From the NCBI RefSeq assembly GCF_900107095.1, contig NZ_FNOR01000013.1:62001-126000 (forward strand): 64,000 bases of DNA. Direction: 5' to 3'. Below the pieces are notes generated by a model, which worked only from the letters and a program-made list of their open reading frames with translations, searched no databases and was not told the DNA's origin. Each line of letters begins with the position of its first letter. The first letter of the stretch is position 1. Below, piece after piece: positions 34,567-44,049 of this stretch. Source of the stretch: Collimonas sp. OK242. GTDB taxonomy: Bacteria; Pseudomonadota; Gammaproteobacteria; Burkholderiales; Burkholderiaceae_D. The position numbers were made by a program, and so were the translations under genes.

Positions 34567-36081
34567 ATGACCATCTTGCTGTCCACGCTCAACGCGCGTT
34601 ATTCCCACGCCTCTCTCGGGTTGCGCTATTTGCAGGCGAACATGGGCGATCTGCGCGAAGCTACGCAATTGCACGAATTTGTGATCGGCGCCAAGACCAC
34701 CGATATCGTCGAGAAACTGCTGGCGCACAAGGCCGATACCGGCACTACCATCGTCGGCTTCGGCGTGTATATCTGGAATATCGAGGAAACCACCAAGGTT
34801 GTGGCGATGCTGAAACGGGTGGCGCCGGACATGGTGATCGTCCTGGGCGGACCGGAAGTGTCCTACGAATCGGCGGAACAACAAATCGTCCAGCTCGCCG
34901 ATTATCTGGTGACCGGCTGGGGCGACGTAACCTTGCCGCAGTTATGCCGGCAGATCCTGCATGGCCCGAAGCCCTTGATGAAAGTCCATGTCGGGGTGCA
35001 GCCGCCGATGGCCGATATCGTCTTGCCATATAGCTTGTACAGCGAGCATGACATCGCCCATCGCACCTTGTATGTGGAAGCCTCGCGCGGCTGTCCGTTC
35101 AAATGCGAATTCTGTTTATCGGCGCTGGACAAGACCGCATGGCCTTTCGCCCTCGATAATTTCCTGGCCGAGATGGAATCGCTGCATGCGCGCGGCGCAC
35201 GGCTGTTCAAATTCGTCGACCGCACGTTTAACCTGAACGTCAAGACCAGCCTCAAGATCCTGCAATTCTTTCTCGACAAGCTGGCGGCCAATCCCGACGA
35301 CCCGGTATTTGCCCACTTCGAGCTGGTGCCGGATCATTTGCCGGATGCCTTGAAGGAGTCGATCTCGCAATTCCCGCCCGGCGCGCTGCAATTCGAAATC
35401 GGCATCCAGAGCTTTAATCCGGAAGTCCAGGCGCTGGTCAGCCGCAAGCAAAACAATGAAAAAGCGGCAGAGAACATTCGCTGGCTGATACAGCAATCGC
35501 AGGCGCATCTGCATGTCGACCTGATCGCCGGCCTGCCGGGCGAAGATGTCGCCAGTTTCGCCCGTGGCTTCGATCGCCTGGTGGAGCTGCAACCGCATGA
35601 AATCCAGTTCGGCATCCTCAAGCGCTTGCGCGGCACGCCCATCATTCGCCATACCGAACCCTACGGCTTGATCTTCGACCCGCATCCGCCCTATACCATC
35701 CTGGCGACCAAGCAGATCGATTTCCCGACCATGCAGCGCCTGCAACGGTTCTCGCGCTACTGGGACCTGGTCGCCAATTCAGGCCGCTTCGCCCACACGT
35801 TGCCGATCTTGCTGGGCGCTACGCCGTTTGACAATTTCATGGCGTTTTCCGACTGGCTGTACGGCAAGACCGATGCCACCCACCGGATTGCACTGGATCG
35901 GCTGGCGGGCCTGGTCGGCCAGTGGTTGCGTTTGCAGGGAATGAGCGAGAGTGCGGTCAACGCCGTGCTCAGCACGGACTATGCGGGCAAAGCGGCCAAG
36001 CAAACGGATTTGCCGCCGCTCGCTGTCAAACCTGAGGGCCTGGTTGCCCCCAAGCGCCAGGCACGGCATCTAGCCCATTGA
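34567..36081 (+). CDS. B12-binding domain radical SAM protein
   Basis: This 504-residue protein joins an N-terminal cobalamin-binding-like domain (about 1-140; VGFGVYIWNIEETTKV, LGGPEVSYE) to a radical SAM core with the cluster motif CPFKCEFC (near residues 183-190). A C-terminal domain resembling DUF4080 follows. Members are class B enzymes that methylate or rearrange unreactive carbon atoms; the substrate here is unknown. The start ATG at 34567 is the first after fbpB, and the final Met-free end overlaps a convergent small gene by 12 bases. Confidence 0.87.
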   Translation: MTILLSTLNARYSHASLGLRYLQANMGDLREATQLHEFVIGAKTTDIVEKLLAHKADTGTTIVGFGVYIWNIEETTKVVAMLKRVAPDMVIVLGGPEVSYESAEQQIVQLADYLVTGWGDVTLPQLCRQILHGPKPLMKVHVGVQPPMADIVLPYSLYSEHDIAHRTLYVEASRGCPFKCEFCLSALDKTAWPFALDNFLAEMESLHARGARLFKFVDRTFNLNVKTSLKILQFFLDKLAANPDDPVFAHFELVPDHLPDALKESISQFPPGALQFEIGIQSFNPEVQALVSRKQNNEKAAENIRWLIQQSQAHLHVDLIAGLPGEDVASFARGFDRLVELQPHEIQFGILKRLRGTPIIRHTEPYGLIFDPHPPYTILATKQIDFPTMQRLQRFSRYWDLVANSGRFAHTLPILLGATPFDNFMAFSDWLYGKTDATHRIALDRLAGLVGQWLRLQGMSESAVNAVLSTDYAGKAAKQTDLPPLAVKPEGLVAPKRQARHLAH

Positions 36082-36315
36082 TTGCTTGCTGCTACTGACG
36101 TCCTGCATGGTTTGGCGCCAGGCGCCGATCAGCTGCTGCGCAACGCTGCCCATGGAGGCCAGCGCGACGCTGCTGCTGTGATTGATGATCATCAAGGCAT
36201 AGACGTCGGCGAGCGCGTTGACCTCGGGTGACAACGCGCACTCTTCCCCTACCGCAGGCCGCTGCAGGCGCCAGTAATTAATGGCTTGTTCCAGTTCGGG
36301 CATTGAGATATTCAT
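36070..36315 (-). CDS. Small DUF3717-type protein
   Basis: This 81-residue soluble protein, mostly helical, begins MNISMPELEQAINYWR. The phrase INYWRLQRP, followed by LSPEVNALADVYALMI, matches the DUF3717 family that I know only from Burkholderiales; its function is unknown. It is convergent with the radical SAM gene and overlaps it by 12 bases, and lies just upstream of the ribose operon end. Confidence 0.75.
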   Translation of the reverse strand: MNISMPELEQAINYWRLQRPAVGEECALSPEVNALADVYALMIINHSSSVALASMGSVAQQLIGAWRQTMQDVSSSKQSMG

Positions 36316-36368
36316 GGCTTTATTGTACCTGCCGAAAGGCGCTTGTCAGCTACTCGGCCAGAGTATTG

Positions 36369-36761
36369 TCAAAAAACCACGCCGGCCACCAGAATGATGT
36401 TGGCGTAAGGCGTGAACTCGCCGCTGCGGATAACGGCTTTGGCGCTCTGCGTCATATGCTTGAAATCGGCATGCGACAAGGTCCGCTTGTCGGCCAGGCC
36501 GAGAGCGTCGATCTGTTGCGCCAGCTGCGGGCTGTGCAAGGGCAGTTCGTCGGCCAGCACATGATGTTCAACCTGCATTTCCGTCAATACCGTTTGCAAG
36601 GTCACCAGGAAGCCGGGCACGCCGCGCGTCAGCGCCAGATCGATCAGCGGCACGCCGGGCGGCACCGGCAAACCGGCATCGCCAATCACGATACTTTCGC
36701 CGTGGCCGAGTGATGCAATCAGTTGCGACAGAGCGATATTCAATAAGGGGCTTTTTTTCAT
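36369..36761 (-). CDS. rbsD: D-ribose pyranase RbsD
   Basis: This 130-residue cytoplasmic enzyme interconverts the pyranose and furanose forms of ribose so that the kinase can use it. It begins [21 protein letters not shown] and keeps [36 protein letters not shown], typical of RbsD, with the catalytic His in LGHG. Start 36761 lies 1 base beyond the rbsK stop, so it is translated with it. It is last in the ribose operon. Confidence 0.92.
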   Translation of the reverse strand: MKKSPLLNIALSQLIASLGHGESIVIGDAGLPVPPGVPLIDLALTRGVPGFLVTLQTVLTEMQVEHHVLADELPLHSPQLAQQIDALGLADKRTLSHADFKHMTQSAKAVIRSGEFTPYANIILVAGVVF

Positions 36762-36762
36762 C

Positions 36763-37677
36763 TCAGGCTTCCAGTTCGCGACGGTAAGGGATCGAGGTTT
36801 GCGCACCGATGCGCGCCACGCTCAAGGCTGCCGCGCGTTGGCCGAAGGCGATGGCCTCGGCTTCGCCGCGGCCTTCGGCCAGCGCCGCGACAAAGCCGCC
36901 GATGAAGGTATCGCCGGCGGCGGTAGTATCGACCGCCTTGGTCGGCTGCGCGGCAAAATGGACGGAACCGGACGTCAGCGCGGCATAGACGCCCTTCGCG
37001 CCCAGCGTGACCAGTATATTGGCGCTGCCGGCGGCGCGCAATGTTGCGACCGCTGCTTCGATTGCAGCATCATTATCCAGACTGGCAGCGCTCAGCCCGG
37101 CCAGCATGGCCGCCTCGATTTCGTTCGGGATCAAATATTCCACTTGCGCCAGCAAATCGGCAGGCAAGGCTTGCGCAGGCGCCGGATTCAACACTACCAC
37201 CTTACCCAGTCCGTGCGCCAGCTTGATCGCATGGCGCACCGTGGCCAGCGGCGTTTCCAGCTGCAACACGACGATACGCGCCTGTCCGATCAAACTGCGT
37301 GCAGCGTCGATATGGGCCGGGCTCAGCGCGTCGTTGGCGCCGGCGGCCAGTACGATACTGTTCTGGCCGCTGGCATCGACCAGAATCGAGGCCACGCCGG
37401 AAGCTTCGCCTTCCATTGTGCTGACATGGCTGTCGTCGACGCCGTCGTTGCGCAATGCGGCGCGCAGCTCGACGCCGAAGGCATCGTCGCCGAGGCAGGC
37501 GATCATCGCCACCTTCACGCTATCGGCGCTGAGGCGCGCGCAAGCGACTGCCTGATTCGCGCCCTTGCCGCCGGCGATGGTCTGGAAGCGGCCGCCGGAC
37601 AAGGTTTCGCCGGGATGCGGCATGCGCGGCACGCGTAGCACCAGGTCCATGTTGATACTGCCGATGATGACTATCAT
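36763..37677 (-). CDS. rbsK: Ribokinase RbsK
   Basis: This 304-residue PfkB-family kinase phosphorylates ribose at O5. It begins [25 protein letters not shown], carries [14 protein letters not shown] for sugar binding, and [13 protein letters not shown] plus the anion-hole/catalytic [13 protein letters not shown] near residue 245. Length and motif order equal E. coli RbsK. It lies between rbsR and rbsD. Confidence 0.93.
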   Translation of the reverse strand: MIVIIGSINMDLVLRVPRMPHPGETLSGGRFQTIAGGKGANQAVACARLSADSVKVAMIACLGDDAFGVELRAALRNDGVDDSHVSTMEGEASGVASILVDASGQNSIVLAAGANDALSPAHIDAARSLIGQARIVVLQLETPLATVRHAIKLAHGLGKVVVLNPAPAQALPADLLAQVEYLIPNEIEAAMLAGLSAASLDNDAAIEAAVATLRAAGSANILVTLGAKGVYAALTSGSVHFAAQPTKAVDTTAAGDTFIGGFVAALAEGRGEAEAIAFGQRAAALSVARIGAQTSIPYRRELEA

Positions 37678-37717
37678 GTGTGTTCTTAAAAATAAGAGTT
37701 ACGAGAACTTCCCGTCG

Positions 37718-38710
37718 TCACGACTTTACGGTCGAGTCGCGGATGTGCAATTCCGGGGCAATCGAAATACGCTGCAAAGGACGGTCGGGCGTGGCAATCC
37801 GCTGCAACAGGCATTCGGCGGTAAGTTGCCCAAGCCTGCGCGTATTCTGCGCCACGCTGGTCAAGGTCGGATGGACGAACTGCGCCAGGTCGATATCATC
37901 GAAACCCACCACCGCCAGCGCCTCAGGCACCGCGATGCCGCGCTCCGCCGCAGCGCGCAAAGCGCCGATCGCCATCAGATCGTTACAGCAGAAAATCGCA
38001 TCCGGCGCTTGCGGCAATGCCAGCAGGCTGCGTGCCGCCAGATAACCGCCGGCGCTGGTGAAATCGGCGTAGGCCAGCAAGGTCTCTGGCAATTCGACAC
38101 CTGCGGCCAGCAACGTCTGGCGCAAACCGCCGATCCGCTCGCGCGAAATGGCGATGTCTTGCGGGCCGCCGATACAAGCGATGCGGCGTCGCCCCAGGCT
38201 CAGCAGATGCGCCGCCGCCAGCGCACCGCCGGCGCCATTGTCGACCGCCACCAGATCGATCGCCATGTCTTTCGGCGCCCGGTCCAGCAGCACGGTCGGC
38301 ACCTTCATCTTGCGCAGCAGTTCGCCATCGGTCTGGGCCAGCGTCGCCACGATCAGGCCGTCGCAGCGCTTGGTCAGCAGCACATTCAGATAGTCGCGCT
38401 GCTTGGCTGGATCGTCATCCGAATTGCACAGGATGACGCTGTAGCCGGCGGCATAGCAACTGTCTTCGATGCCGCGCGCCACTTCTGAAAAATACGGATT
38501 GGTGTTGTTCGGGATAATCAGGCCGATACTGCCGGTAGTCTTGCTTTTCAAAGAGCGCGCCAGCGCGCTCGGCACATAGGCCAGCGCTGCCGCCGCCGCC
38601 AATACCCGCGCCCGGGCATCGTCGCTGACCGGGCGGGTCTGGTTCAGGACGTGCGACACCGTGGTGTATGAGACCCCGGCCGTGCGCGCCACATCCTTGA
38701 TGGTTGCCAT
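37718..38710 (-). CDS. rbsR: Ribose operon repressor RbsR (LacI family)
   Basis: This 330-residue repressor has the LacI helix-turn-helix at residues 1-25 (ATIKDVARTAGVSYTTVSHVLN), a hinge with LAYVPSALARSLKSK and a periplasmic-binding-type sugar domain (SIGLIIPNNTNPYFSEVARGIED). It should release the operator when ribose is bound. The gene sits inside the operon between rbsC and rbsK, so it regulates its own level. The likely operator is the palindrome before rbsB at 42537-42554. Confidence 0.88.
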   Translation of the reverse strand: MATIKDVARTAGVSYTTVSHVLNQTRPVSDDARARVLAAAAALAYVPSALARSLKSKTTGSIGLIIPNNTNPYFSEVARGIEDSCYAAGYSVILCNSDDDPAKQRDYLNVLLTKRCDGLIVATLAQTDGELLRKMKVPTVLLDRAPKDMAIDLVAVDNGAGGALAAAHLLSLGRRRIACIGGPQDIAISRERIGGLRQTLLAAGVELPETLLAYADFTSAGGYLAARSLLALPQAPDAIFCCNDLMAIGALRAAAERGIAVPEALAVVGFDDIDLAQFVHPTLTSVAQNTRRLGQLTAECLLQRIATPDRPLQRISIAPELHIRDSTVKS

Positions 38711-38768
38711 ATTATTTACTCAATTGCTGATTGCGGAGCCGTAGCTGAATGTACAGATAATGTAAAGA

Positions 38769-39734
38769 TTAATGGCTTGAACGCTCACCGCGGCGGCGAT
38801 AAGTATCCAGTACCACCGCGGCAACAATCACCAGTCCGGTGATGATGCGTTTCATCGGTTCGCTGACGCCGACTTGCGCCAAGCCCGCTTCCAGCACCGA
38901 AATAATCAAGACGCCGATGAAAGTGCTGATCACCGAGCCGCGCCCGCCCATCAGGCTGGTGCCGCCGATCACCACCGCCGCAATCACCTGCAGTTCCAGG
39001 CCGACGCCGCCGTTCGGATCGGCCGCTTCCAGCCGCGATACCTGGAACAGCGCGCCGACGCCGGCCAGCAAACCCATCAAGGCAAACACCAGCACCTTGC
39101 TAGGACGCGGATTGATGCCGGACAAGCGCACCGCCTCCTCATTGGTGCCGATGCCGATCCAGTGGCGTCCCAGCACGGTCTTGGTCAATACCAGCTGACC
39201 GACGATGACGATCAGGATGGCGGACAGGAAGGCCGGCGACATGCCGAACAAGATCGGCGAACTGATGCCGTCCACCGCGCTGCCGATATATTCAGTGCGC
39301 GAATTGGTGACCTGATAAGCCAGGCCGCGCGCCATTTCCAGCACGCCCAGCGAGACGATGAACGAAGGAATGCGCCAGCCGACCGAAATCAGGCCGGTCA
39401 GCATGCCGCACAGACTGGCCACGAACACGCCCAGCACGGCGGCCGTAAACAAAGGCCAGCCCCAGCGCACCATCGCCATCGACAGCACCGAGGCCGCCAG
39501 CGCCATCACCGAACCGACCGAAAGGTCGATGCCGCCGATGATCAGCACAAAGGTCATGCCGACTGCCATCACCACCAGCGTCGGAATGTCGTTGGATAAA
39601 GTAGTGAACGTGGCGGAGGTCAGGAAATTTTCGCTTAAGATAGAAAACAGCACGCACATCGCAAGCAGCGCGCCGATCAGGCCCAGGTAATTCTTCAGGC
39701 CGGACATGCTTCGGGTAACAGAGAGAATTGTCAT
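38769..39734 (-). CDS. rbsC: Ribose ABC transporter permease RbsC
   Basis: This 321-residue inner-membrane protein has about ten membrane segments. It carries VLIIGGIDLSVGSVMAL and VIGGTSLMGGRGSVISTFIGVLII, the standard RbsC motifs, and ends with a basic tail. It forms the pore for ribose using the RbsA ATPase. Only 30 bases separate it from rbsA. Confidence 0.92.
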   Translation of the reverse strand: MTILSVTRSMSGLKNYLGLIGALLAMCVLFSILSENFLTSATFTTLSNDIPTLVVMAVGMTFVLIIGGIDLSVGSVMALAASVLSMAMVRWGWPLFTAAVLGVFVASLCGMLTGLISVGWRIPSFIVSLGVLEMARGLAYQVTNSRTEYIGSAVDGISSPILFGMSPAFLSAILIVIVGQLVLTKTVLGRHWIGIGTNEEAVRLSGINPRPSKVLVFALMGLLAGVGALFQVSRLEAADPNGGVGLELQVIAAVVIGGTSLMGGRGSVISTFIGVLIISVLEAGLAQVGVSEPMKRIITGLVIVAAVVLDTYRRRGERSSH

Positions 39735-39764
39735 GATTTTCGATTATGTTGTATGCGGCGCGCT

Positions 39765-41360
39765 TCAGGCGGCTTGCGCGCTTGTTGTGTCTGCAGGAAT
39801 ATTGCCGTTGCCATTCACGTAGCCGCTGAAGGCTGCCGCCAGAATCTTCTCCTGGCTCCATTCGCCGCGCACGAAGGTGTCGACCAGCTTGCCGGCGCTC
39901 ATCACTGCGATGCGGTCGCAAATCAGCATCAGTTCGCGCAGGTCGCTGGAAACGATCAACAGCCCCTTGCCTTGCCGCGACAGTTCGGCCAGCAGCTTGT
40001 AGATATCGAATTTGGCGCCGATATCGATGCCGCGGGTCGGCTCGTCGAACAGCATGATCGGGCAATCGCGATATAGCCAGCGCGCGATAACCACCTTCTG
40101 CTGGTTGCCGCCGGAAAGTTCTCCCGCTGCCTGCAGGCCGTTGCGCGAGCGGATCCGCAAGCGCTTGATGTAGTCGCCGGCGACCTCGGCTTCTGCCTGC
40201 TTATCCAGCACCCCGAACTGGCTGACAGAAGACAGCTTGGCCAGCGTAGTGTTGAGTCCGATCGATTGCGACAGCAGCAAGCCCTGGCTCTTGCGGTCCT
40301 CGGTGATCATGGCGATGCCGGCTGCGATGGCTGCTTTCGGCGATGAAATTTTCGCCGCTTGCGCTTGATCGCCGATGAATATTTCACCCTGATCGGCGCG
40401 ATCCGCACCGAAAATCAGGCGCAGCAATTCGGTGCGGCCAGAGCCGATCAAGCCGGCGACGCCGAGAATTTCGCCCGCGTGTAAATCGAATGAGGTAGGC
40501 GCAACCACCGCGCCGCGGCCAATATCGCGCACGCGCAGCAAAGCTGCGCCGATGCTGCGATGGCCTAGATCGAGTTCAGCTTCCGCAGCGCGGCCGACCA
40601 TCAGCTGCACCAGCGCGTCCGTGCTGTAGCCGCCGATAGCGTCGTCGCATACCAGCCGGCCATCGCGCAATACGGCGATGCGGTCGGCAACCCGCTTCAA
40701 CTCTTCCAGCCGATGCGAGATATAGATGATGGCGACGCCTTCCGACTGCAGCCGCGCAATCTGCGTGAACAGTAATTCGACCTCGCGGCTGGTCAGCATG
40801 GCGGTAGGTTCGTCCAGCACCAGCAAGCGGCAGCTGCCGATCAGGTTGCGCGCAATCTCCACCATTTGCTGATGGCCCACACCCAGCTCGCCGACCGGCG
40901 TCCAGGGATCGATATCGGCCATGCCTACCGCCGCCATCTGGACTCGCGTAGCCTGCGCCAGCGCAACCTTGTCGATCCAGCCGAAGCGGTGCGGCAGCTG
41001 GTTGAAGTACAGGTTTTCGGCAATGCTCAGGGTTGGAATCAGATTCAGTTCCTGCATCACCATACGGATGCCGAGATGCTCGGCTTCCTTGCGCGAACCC
41101 GGCCGGTAGCTATGGCCGTCGAGCAGCATGCTGCCGGTGGTCGCGTCTACCAGGCCGCAGACGATTTTCGACAGCGTGCTTTTGCCGGCGCCGTTTTCAC
41201 CGGTCAGGGCAAGTATCTGACCGGGACTGATGCTGATTGAGACCTCGCTCAATACCGGTTCGACGTAGGTTTTGCCAATTCCGCTCAAGCTTAATAAAGG
41301 AACTGCGGATGCAGCGGCACGCACCTCAGACTGGTGCGCCGCGTTGAATTCATTGGACAT
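39765..41360 (-). CDS. rbsA: Ribose ABC transporter ATPase RbsA (two ATPase domains)
   Basis: This 531-residue protein contains two ABC domains in tandem. The first has a complete Walker A (GENGAGKST) and DEPTAML; the second has the degenerate GLIGSGRTEL that is normal for RbsA. Its signature LSGGNQQKV and DEPTRGIDIGAK are intact. Start 41360 has GAGGAC upstream and matches homologues; an upstream frame extension would run into the rbsB-rbsA hairpin. It energises ribose uptake with RbsB and RbsC. Confidence 0.91.
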   Translation of the reverse strand: MSNEFNAAHQSEVRAAASAVPLLSLSGIGKTYVEPVLSEVSISISPGQILALTGENGAGKSTLSKIVCGLVDATTGSMLLDGHSYRPGSRKEAEHLGIRMVMQELNLIPTLSIAENLYFNQLPHRFGWIDKVALAQATRVQMAAVGMADIDPWTPVGELGVGHQQMVEIARNLIGSCRLLVLDEPTAMLTSREVELLFTQIARLQSEGVAIIYISHRLEELKRVADRIAVLRDGRLVCDDAIGGYSTDALVQLMVGRAAEAELDLGHRSIGAALLRVRDIGRGAVVAPTSFDLHAGEILGVAGLIGSGRTELLRLIFGADRADQGEIFIGDQAQAAKISSPKAAIAAGIAMITEDRKSQGLLLSQSIGLNTTLAKLSSVSQFGVLDKQAEAEVAGDYIKRLRIRSRNGLQAAGELSGGNQQKVVIARWLYRDCPIMLFDEPTRGIDIGAKFDIYKLLAELSRQGKGLLIVSSDLRELMLICDRIAVMSAGKLVDTFVRGEWSQEKILAAAFSGYVNGNGNIPADTTSAQAA

Positions 41361-41397
41361 TCTGTCCTCCACCATGACAGCTGTACTTAAGCTGATT

Positions 41398-41451
41398 GGG
41401 AACAGGGTAAGCCGCCGCACGCTTGGCTCGGCGGCTCCTCAACCCTGTCCC
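41398..41451 (-). promoter_or_regulatory. Stem-loop between rbsB and rbsA
   Basis: GGGAACAGGGT at 41398-41408 pairs with ACCCTGTCCC at 41442-41451, and inner GCCGCCG pairs with CGGCGGC, leaving small bulges. Such hairpins after a binding-protein gene stabilise its mRNA or partly stop transcription, giving more RbsB than transporter. No T run follows. Confidence 0.6.
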
Positions 41452-41477
41452 GCAATTACGTTGCGCAGTTACGTTAA

Positions 41478-42434
41478 TTACTTGCTGTCTTTGGTCACCA
41501 GCGCAACCTTGGTTTCAACCGTGCCGCCGAGCGTGTTCTGGGCTTTTTTGTCGGTAATCGCCTTCAATACCGTCTCGATGCCGAACACCGCTTGTTGCGA
41601 AGCAAACTGATCGGCTGTCGCCAGCACGCGGCCATCTTTCAGCATCGGCTTGATGGCGTTGATGTTGTCGTAGCCAACCACCAGCACTTTGCCGGTCTTG
41701 CCGGCAGCCTTGACGGCAGCGACCGCGCCCAGGGCCATGTTGTCGTTACCAGCCAGCAATGCCTTGATGTCCGGATGCGCATTCAGCATGGCGGCGGCAA
41801 TCTGGTTGCCCGGGGCCATTTCCCATTGGCCGGATTGCACCCCAACCACGTTCGCGCCAACCGCGCTCATGGCATCCTGGAAGCCCAGGGTGCGCTGCTG
41901 CGCATTGATGGTGGTGGACACGCCTTCGATGATGCCGACCTTGTCGCCGCGCTTGATCTGCTTGGCCAGGTAGTCGCCGACCAGCTTGGCGCCCTTGCGG
42001 TTGTCCGGGCCGACGAACGGCACCGTGATGCCTTTTTCCTTGAGCGCTGCGTCGTCCAGCTTGTTGTCGATATTCACCACGATGATGCCGGCGTCGATAG
42101 CTTTCTTGATGACGGGCACCAGCGCTTTCGAATCGGCGGGAGCGATTACCAGGCCGTTGACCTTGGAAACGATCATCTGCTCGACGATCTTGATCTGGTT
42201 CGAAGTGTCTTGCTCGTCCTTGATGCCGTTGGCAATCAGCTCATATTGGGCGGCGTGGGCTTTCTGATGTTCCTTGGCGCCGTTTTCCATGGTCAGGAAA
42301 AATTCATTGGCCAGCGATTTCATCACCAGCGCAACCTTTGGTTTGGCGGCGGTTTGCGCCATGGCAGGCAGAGACGGCAAGGCACAGACCAGAACAGTGG
42401 CAGCAATCAGCTTGAGGCGGATACGGGTATTCAT
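41478..42434 (-). CDS. rbsB: Ribose ABC transporter substrate-binding protein RbsB
   Basis: This 318-residue periplasmic protein has a signal peptide ending PAMAQ-TAA. It has the Peripla_BP_4 fold: VALVMKSLANEFFLTMENGAKEHQ, QMIVSKVNGLVIAPADSKALVPVIKKA, and the ligand-contact segment VPFVGPDNRKGAKLVGDYLA. It captures ribose (or a related sugar) for RbsC/RbsA. It is first in the operon rbsB-rbsA-rbsC-rbsR-rbsK-rbsD, and has a palindromic operator 100 bases upstream. Confidence 0.91.
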   Translation of the reverse strand: MNTRIRLKLIAATVLVCALPSLPAMAQTAAKPKVALVMKSLANEFFLTMENGAKEHQKAHAAQYELIANGIKDEQDTSNQIKIVEQMIVSKVNGLVIAPADSKALVPVIKKAIDAGIIVVNIDNKLDDAALKEKGITVPFVGPDNRKGAKLVGDYLAKQIKRGDKVGIIEGVSTTINAQQRTLGFQDAMSAVGANVVGVQSGQWEMAPGNQIAAAMLNAHPDIKALLAGNDNMALGAVAAVKAAGKTGKVLVVGYDNINAIKPMLKDGRVLATADQFASQQAVFGIETVLKAITDKKAQNTLGGTVETKVALVTKDSK

Positions 42435-42495
42435 CGAAAGTCTCCTGAAAATGTTATTGAATGCGGTTTTTGAGTGCCGCTATTAAATGCTTGCT

Positions 42496-42512
42496 GAACG
42501 GCATATCCGTTC
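42496..42512 (-). promoter_or_regulatory. Leader inverted repeat upstream of rbsB
   Basis: GAACGG-CATAT-CCGTTC lies between the operator and rbsB. It may be a second binding site or an RNA hairpin in the leader; the sequence does not decide. Confidence 0.35.
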
Positions 42513-42536
42513 GGATCGGCATGCCATCATTTGGAA

Positions 42537-42554
42537 CGCGCAAACGTTTGCGCG
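42537..42554. promoter_or_regulatory. LacI-type operator (probable RbsR site) before rbsB
   Basis: CGCGCAAACGTTTGCGCG is a perfect 18-base palindrome. Its core CAAACGTTTG is typical of LacI-family operators of the PurR/RbsR type with a central CG. It lies 103 bases before the rbsB start and is the best candidate for RbsR binding. Confidence 0.75.
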
Positions 42555-42672
42555 AGTTGATGATAGCACCAGATCCGGGGAAAATTCAAGGTCGCCGTAT
42601 TGCTTGATAAAACGACAAAAATTGCCCGGGAGGCTGATTTGGAAAGATGCTGATCTTCAAGCCGGGTCCCGA

Positions 42673-43851
42673 TCAGGCCGACAAGTAGCGCTCCAGGCGC
42701 TGCGCGCCATCTGCCAGACGTTCCAGCGAACTGGCAAAACACCAGCGCACATAACCTTCGCCTTCGGGGCCGAAGGCATTGCCCGGCGCCAGGCCCAGTC
42801 CGGCATCGCGCACCAGCTGCTTGCACAGCGCCAGGCTATCGTCGACGCCGTCGACGCGGAAGAACAGATACATTGCGCCCTTCGGCCGCGGCGCAGTAAT
42901 CCCCGGCAAGGCGTTCAAGCGCTGATACAGGAAATCACGCGCTGCACGGTAACGGGCCACCGTGTTGCCGATGATTTCGTCGCCGCGCTCGATGGCGACG
43001 ACGCCGGCGCGTTGTATGAACCCCGGTGCGCAGGAAGTGTTGTACTCGATCAGCTTGCCGATATCCGTCATCAGCGCCGGCGGCGCCACCAGCCAGCCGA
43101 GCCGCCAGCCGGTCATCAGCCAGGATTTGGAAAAACTGTTGGATGAAATCAGCCGGTCGTCGGCAGCGGCGATGTCCAGGAAGGACGGCGCACACTGCGG
43201 TGCGTCGGCCTGCTCGGTGTACACCAGCCGTTCATAGACGTCGTCGGCTACGATCCAGATGCCGTGCCGGCGGCAGTGCGCCAGCACGATTTCCTGCTGC
43301 TCGCGCGGCATGACCCAGCCGGTCGGATTATTCGGCGAATTCAGCAAGACTGCGCGGGTGTCCGGCGTCAAGGCGTCCAACAACTGCTGCAGATCGAGTT
43401 CCCAGGTCTGGCCGAACTGCAAGGCCACCCGCACGACTTCGGCGCCGAGGATTTTCGGGATTTCGGCGACGTTCGGCCACAGCGGCGTTACCGCCACCAC
43501 CCGGTCGCCAGGGTTGATGATCAGTTGCGACAACACCATCAGTGCCGATACGCCGGAGGAAGTGACCGCTATCCGGCCAGCGTCCAGCGGTTGGTGCAGG
43601 GCAGATAAATAAGCGGCAATCGCCGCGCGCAAAGGCGGGATGCCGTAGTTGTGGGTGTAAAACGTGTCGCCGTCATCGAGTCCGGCCTTGGCCGCATCGC
43701 GAATGAAGCCCGGGGTCACCTGATCCGGCTCGCCGAACCAGAACGGCAATACGTCGCCGCGGCCCATACCGGCGTTGGCGACCTCGCGGATACGCGAGGC
43801 TTCAAGTTGGCGCACCACGGCGCGGGCGACAGCAGGATGATCCAAAGGCAT
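42673..43851 (-). CDS. PLP-dependent aminotransferase, class I/II
   Basis: This 392-residue cytoplasmic enzyme has the class I/II fold: FWFGEPDQVTP, SGVSALMVLSQLIINPGD, NSPNNPTGWVMP, the PLP-binding Lys in SNSFSKSWLMTGWRLGW, and the substrate-binding Arg in VRWCFAS. Substrate cannot be told; relatives are annotated as aspartate or other amino-acid transaminases. The start at 43851 (MPLDHP) is preferred; an in-frame ATG at 43914 has no homology support. It is monocistronic, transcribed toward the ribose operon promoter. Confidence 0.87.
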   Translation of the reverse strand: MPLDHPAVARAVVRQLEASRIREVANAGMGRGDVLPFWFGEPDQVTPGFIRDAAKAGLDDGDTFYTHNYGIPPLRAAIAAYLSALHQPLDAGRIAVTSSGVSALMVLSQLIINPGDRVVAVTPLWPNVAEIPKILGAEVVRVALQFGQTWELDLQQLLDALTPDTRAVLLNSPNNPTGWVMPREQQEIVLAHCRRHGIWIVADDVYERLVYTEQADAPQCAPSFLDIAAADDRLISSNSFSKSWLMTGWRLGWLVAPPALMTDIGKLIEYNTSCAPGFIQRAGVVAIERGDEIIGNTVARYRAARDFLYQRLNALPGITAPRPKGAMYLFFRVDGVDDSLALCKQLVRDAGLGLAPGNAFGPEGEGYVRWCFASSLERLADGAQRLERYLSA

Positions 43852-44004
43852 GGCAATATCCGGTGAGCGGTAATTGAGCGGAAAACAATGCCGGCGAAAG
43901 CTGGCCGGCGACAACCAAGCATGTCAGGAAGTGTAGCTGAAGCATCCCGCGTTGTGGCACGGTGGAATCACCAAGCCAATCGTCGCAGTGGTCGCCGCGG
44001 CAAT

Positions 44005-44030
44005 AAAAAAGCCGCTCGATGAGCGGCTTC
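44005..44030 (-). terminator. Rho-independent terminator after topB
   Basis: On the minus strand AAGCCGCTC pairs with GAGCGGCTT and a run of six Ts follows, about 20 bases after the topB stop. Confidence 0.85.
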
Positions 44031-44049
44031 TTCTAAGCTAGACCAACGC

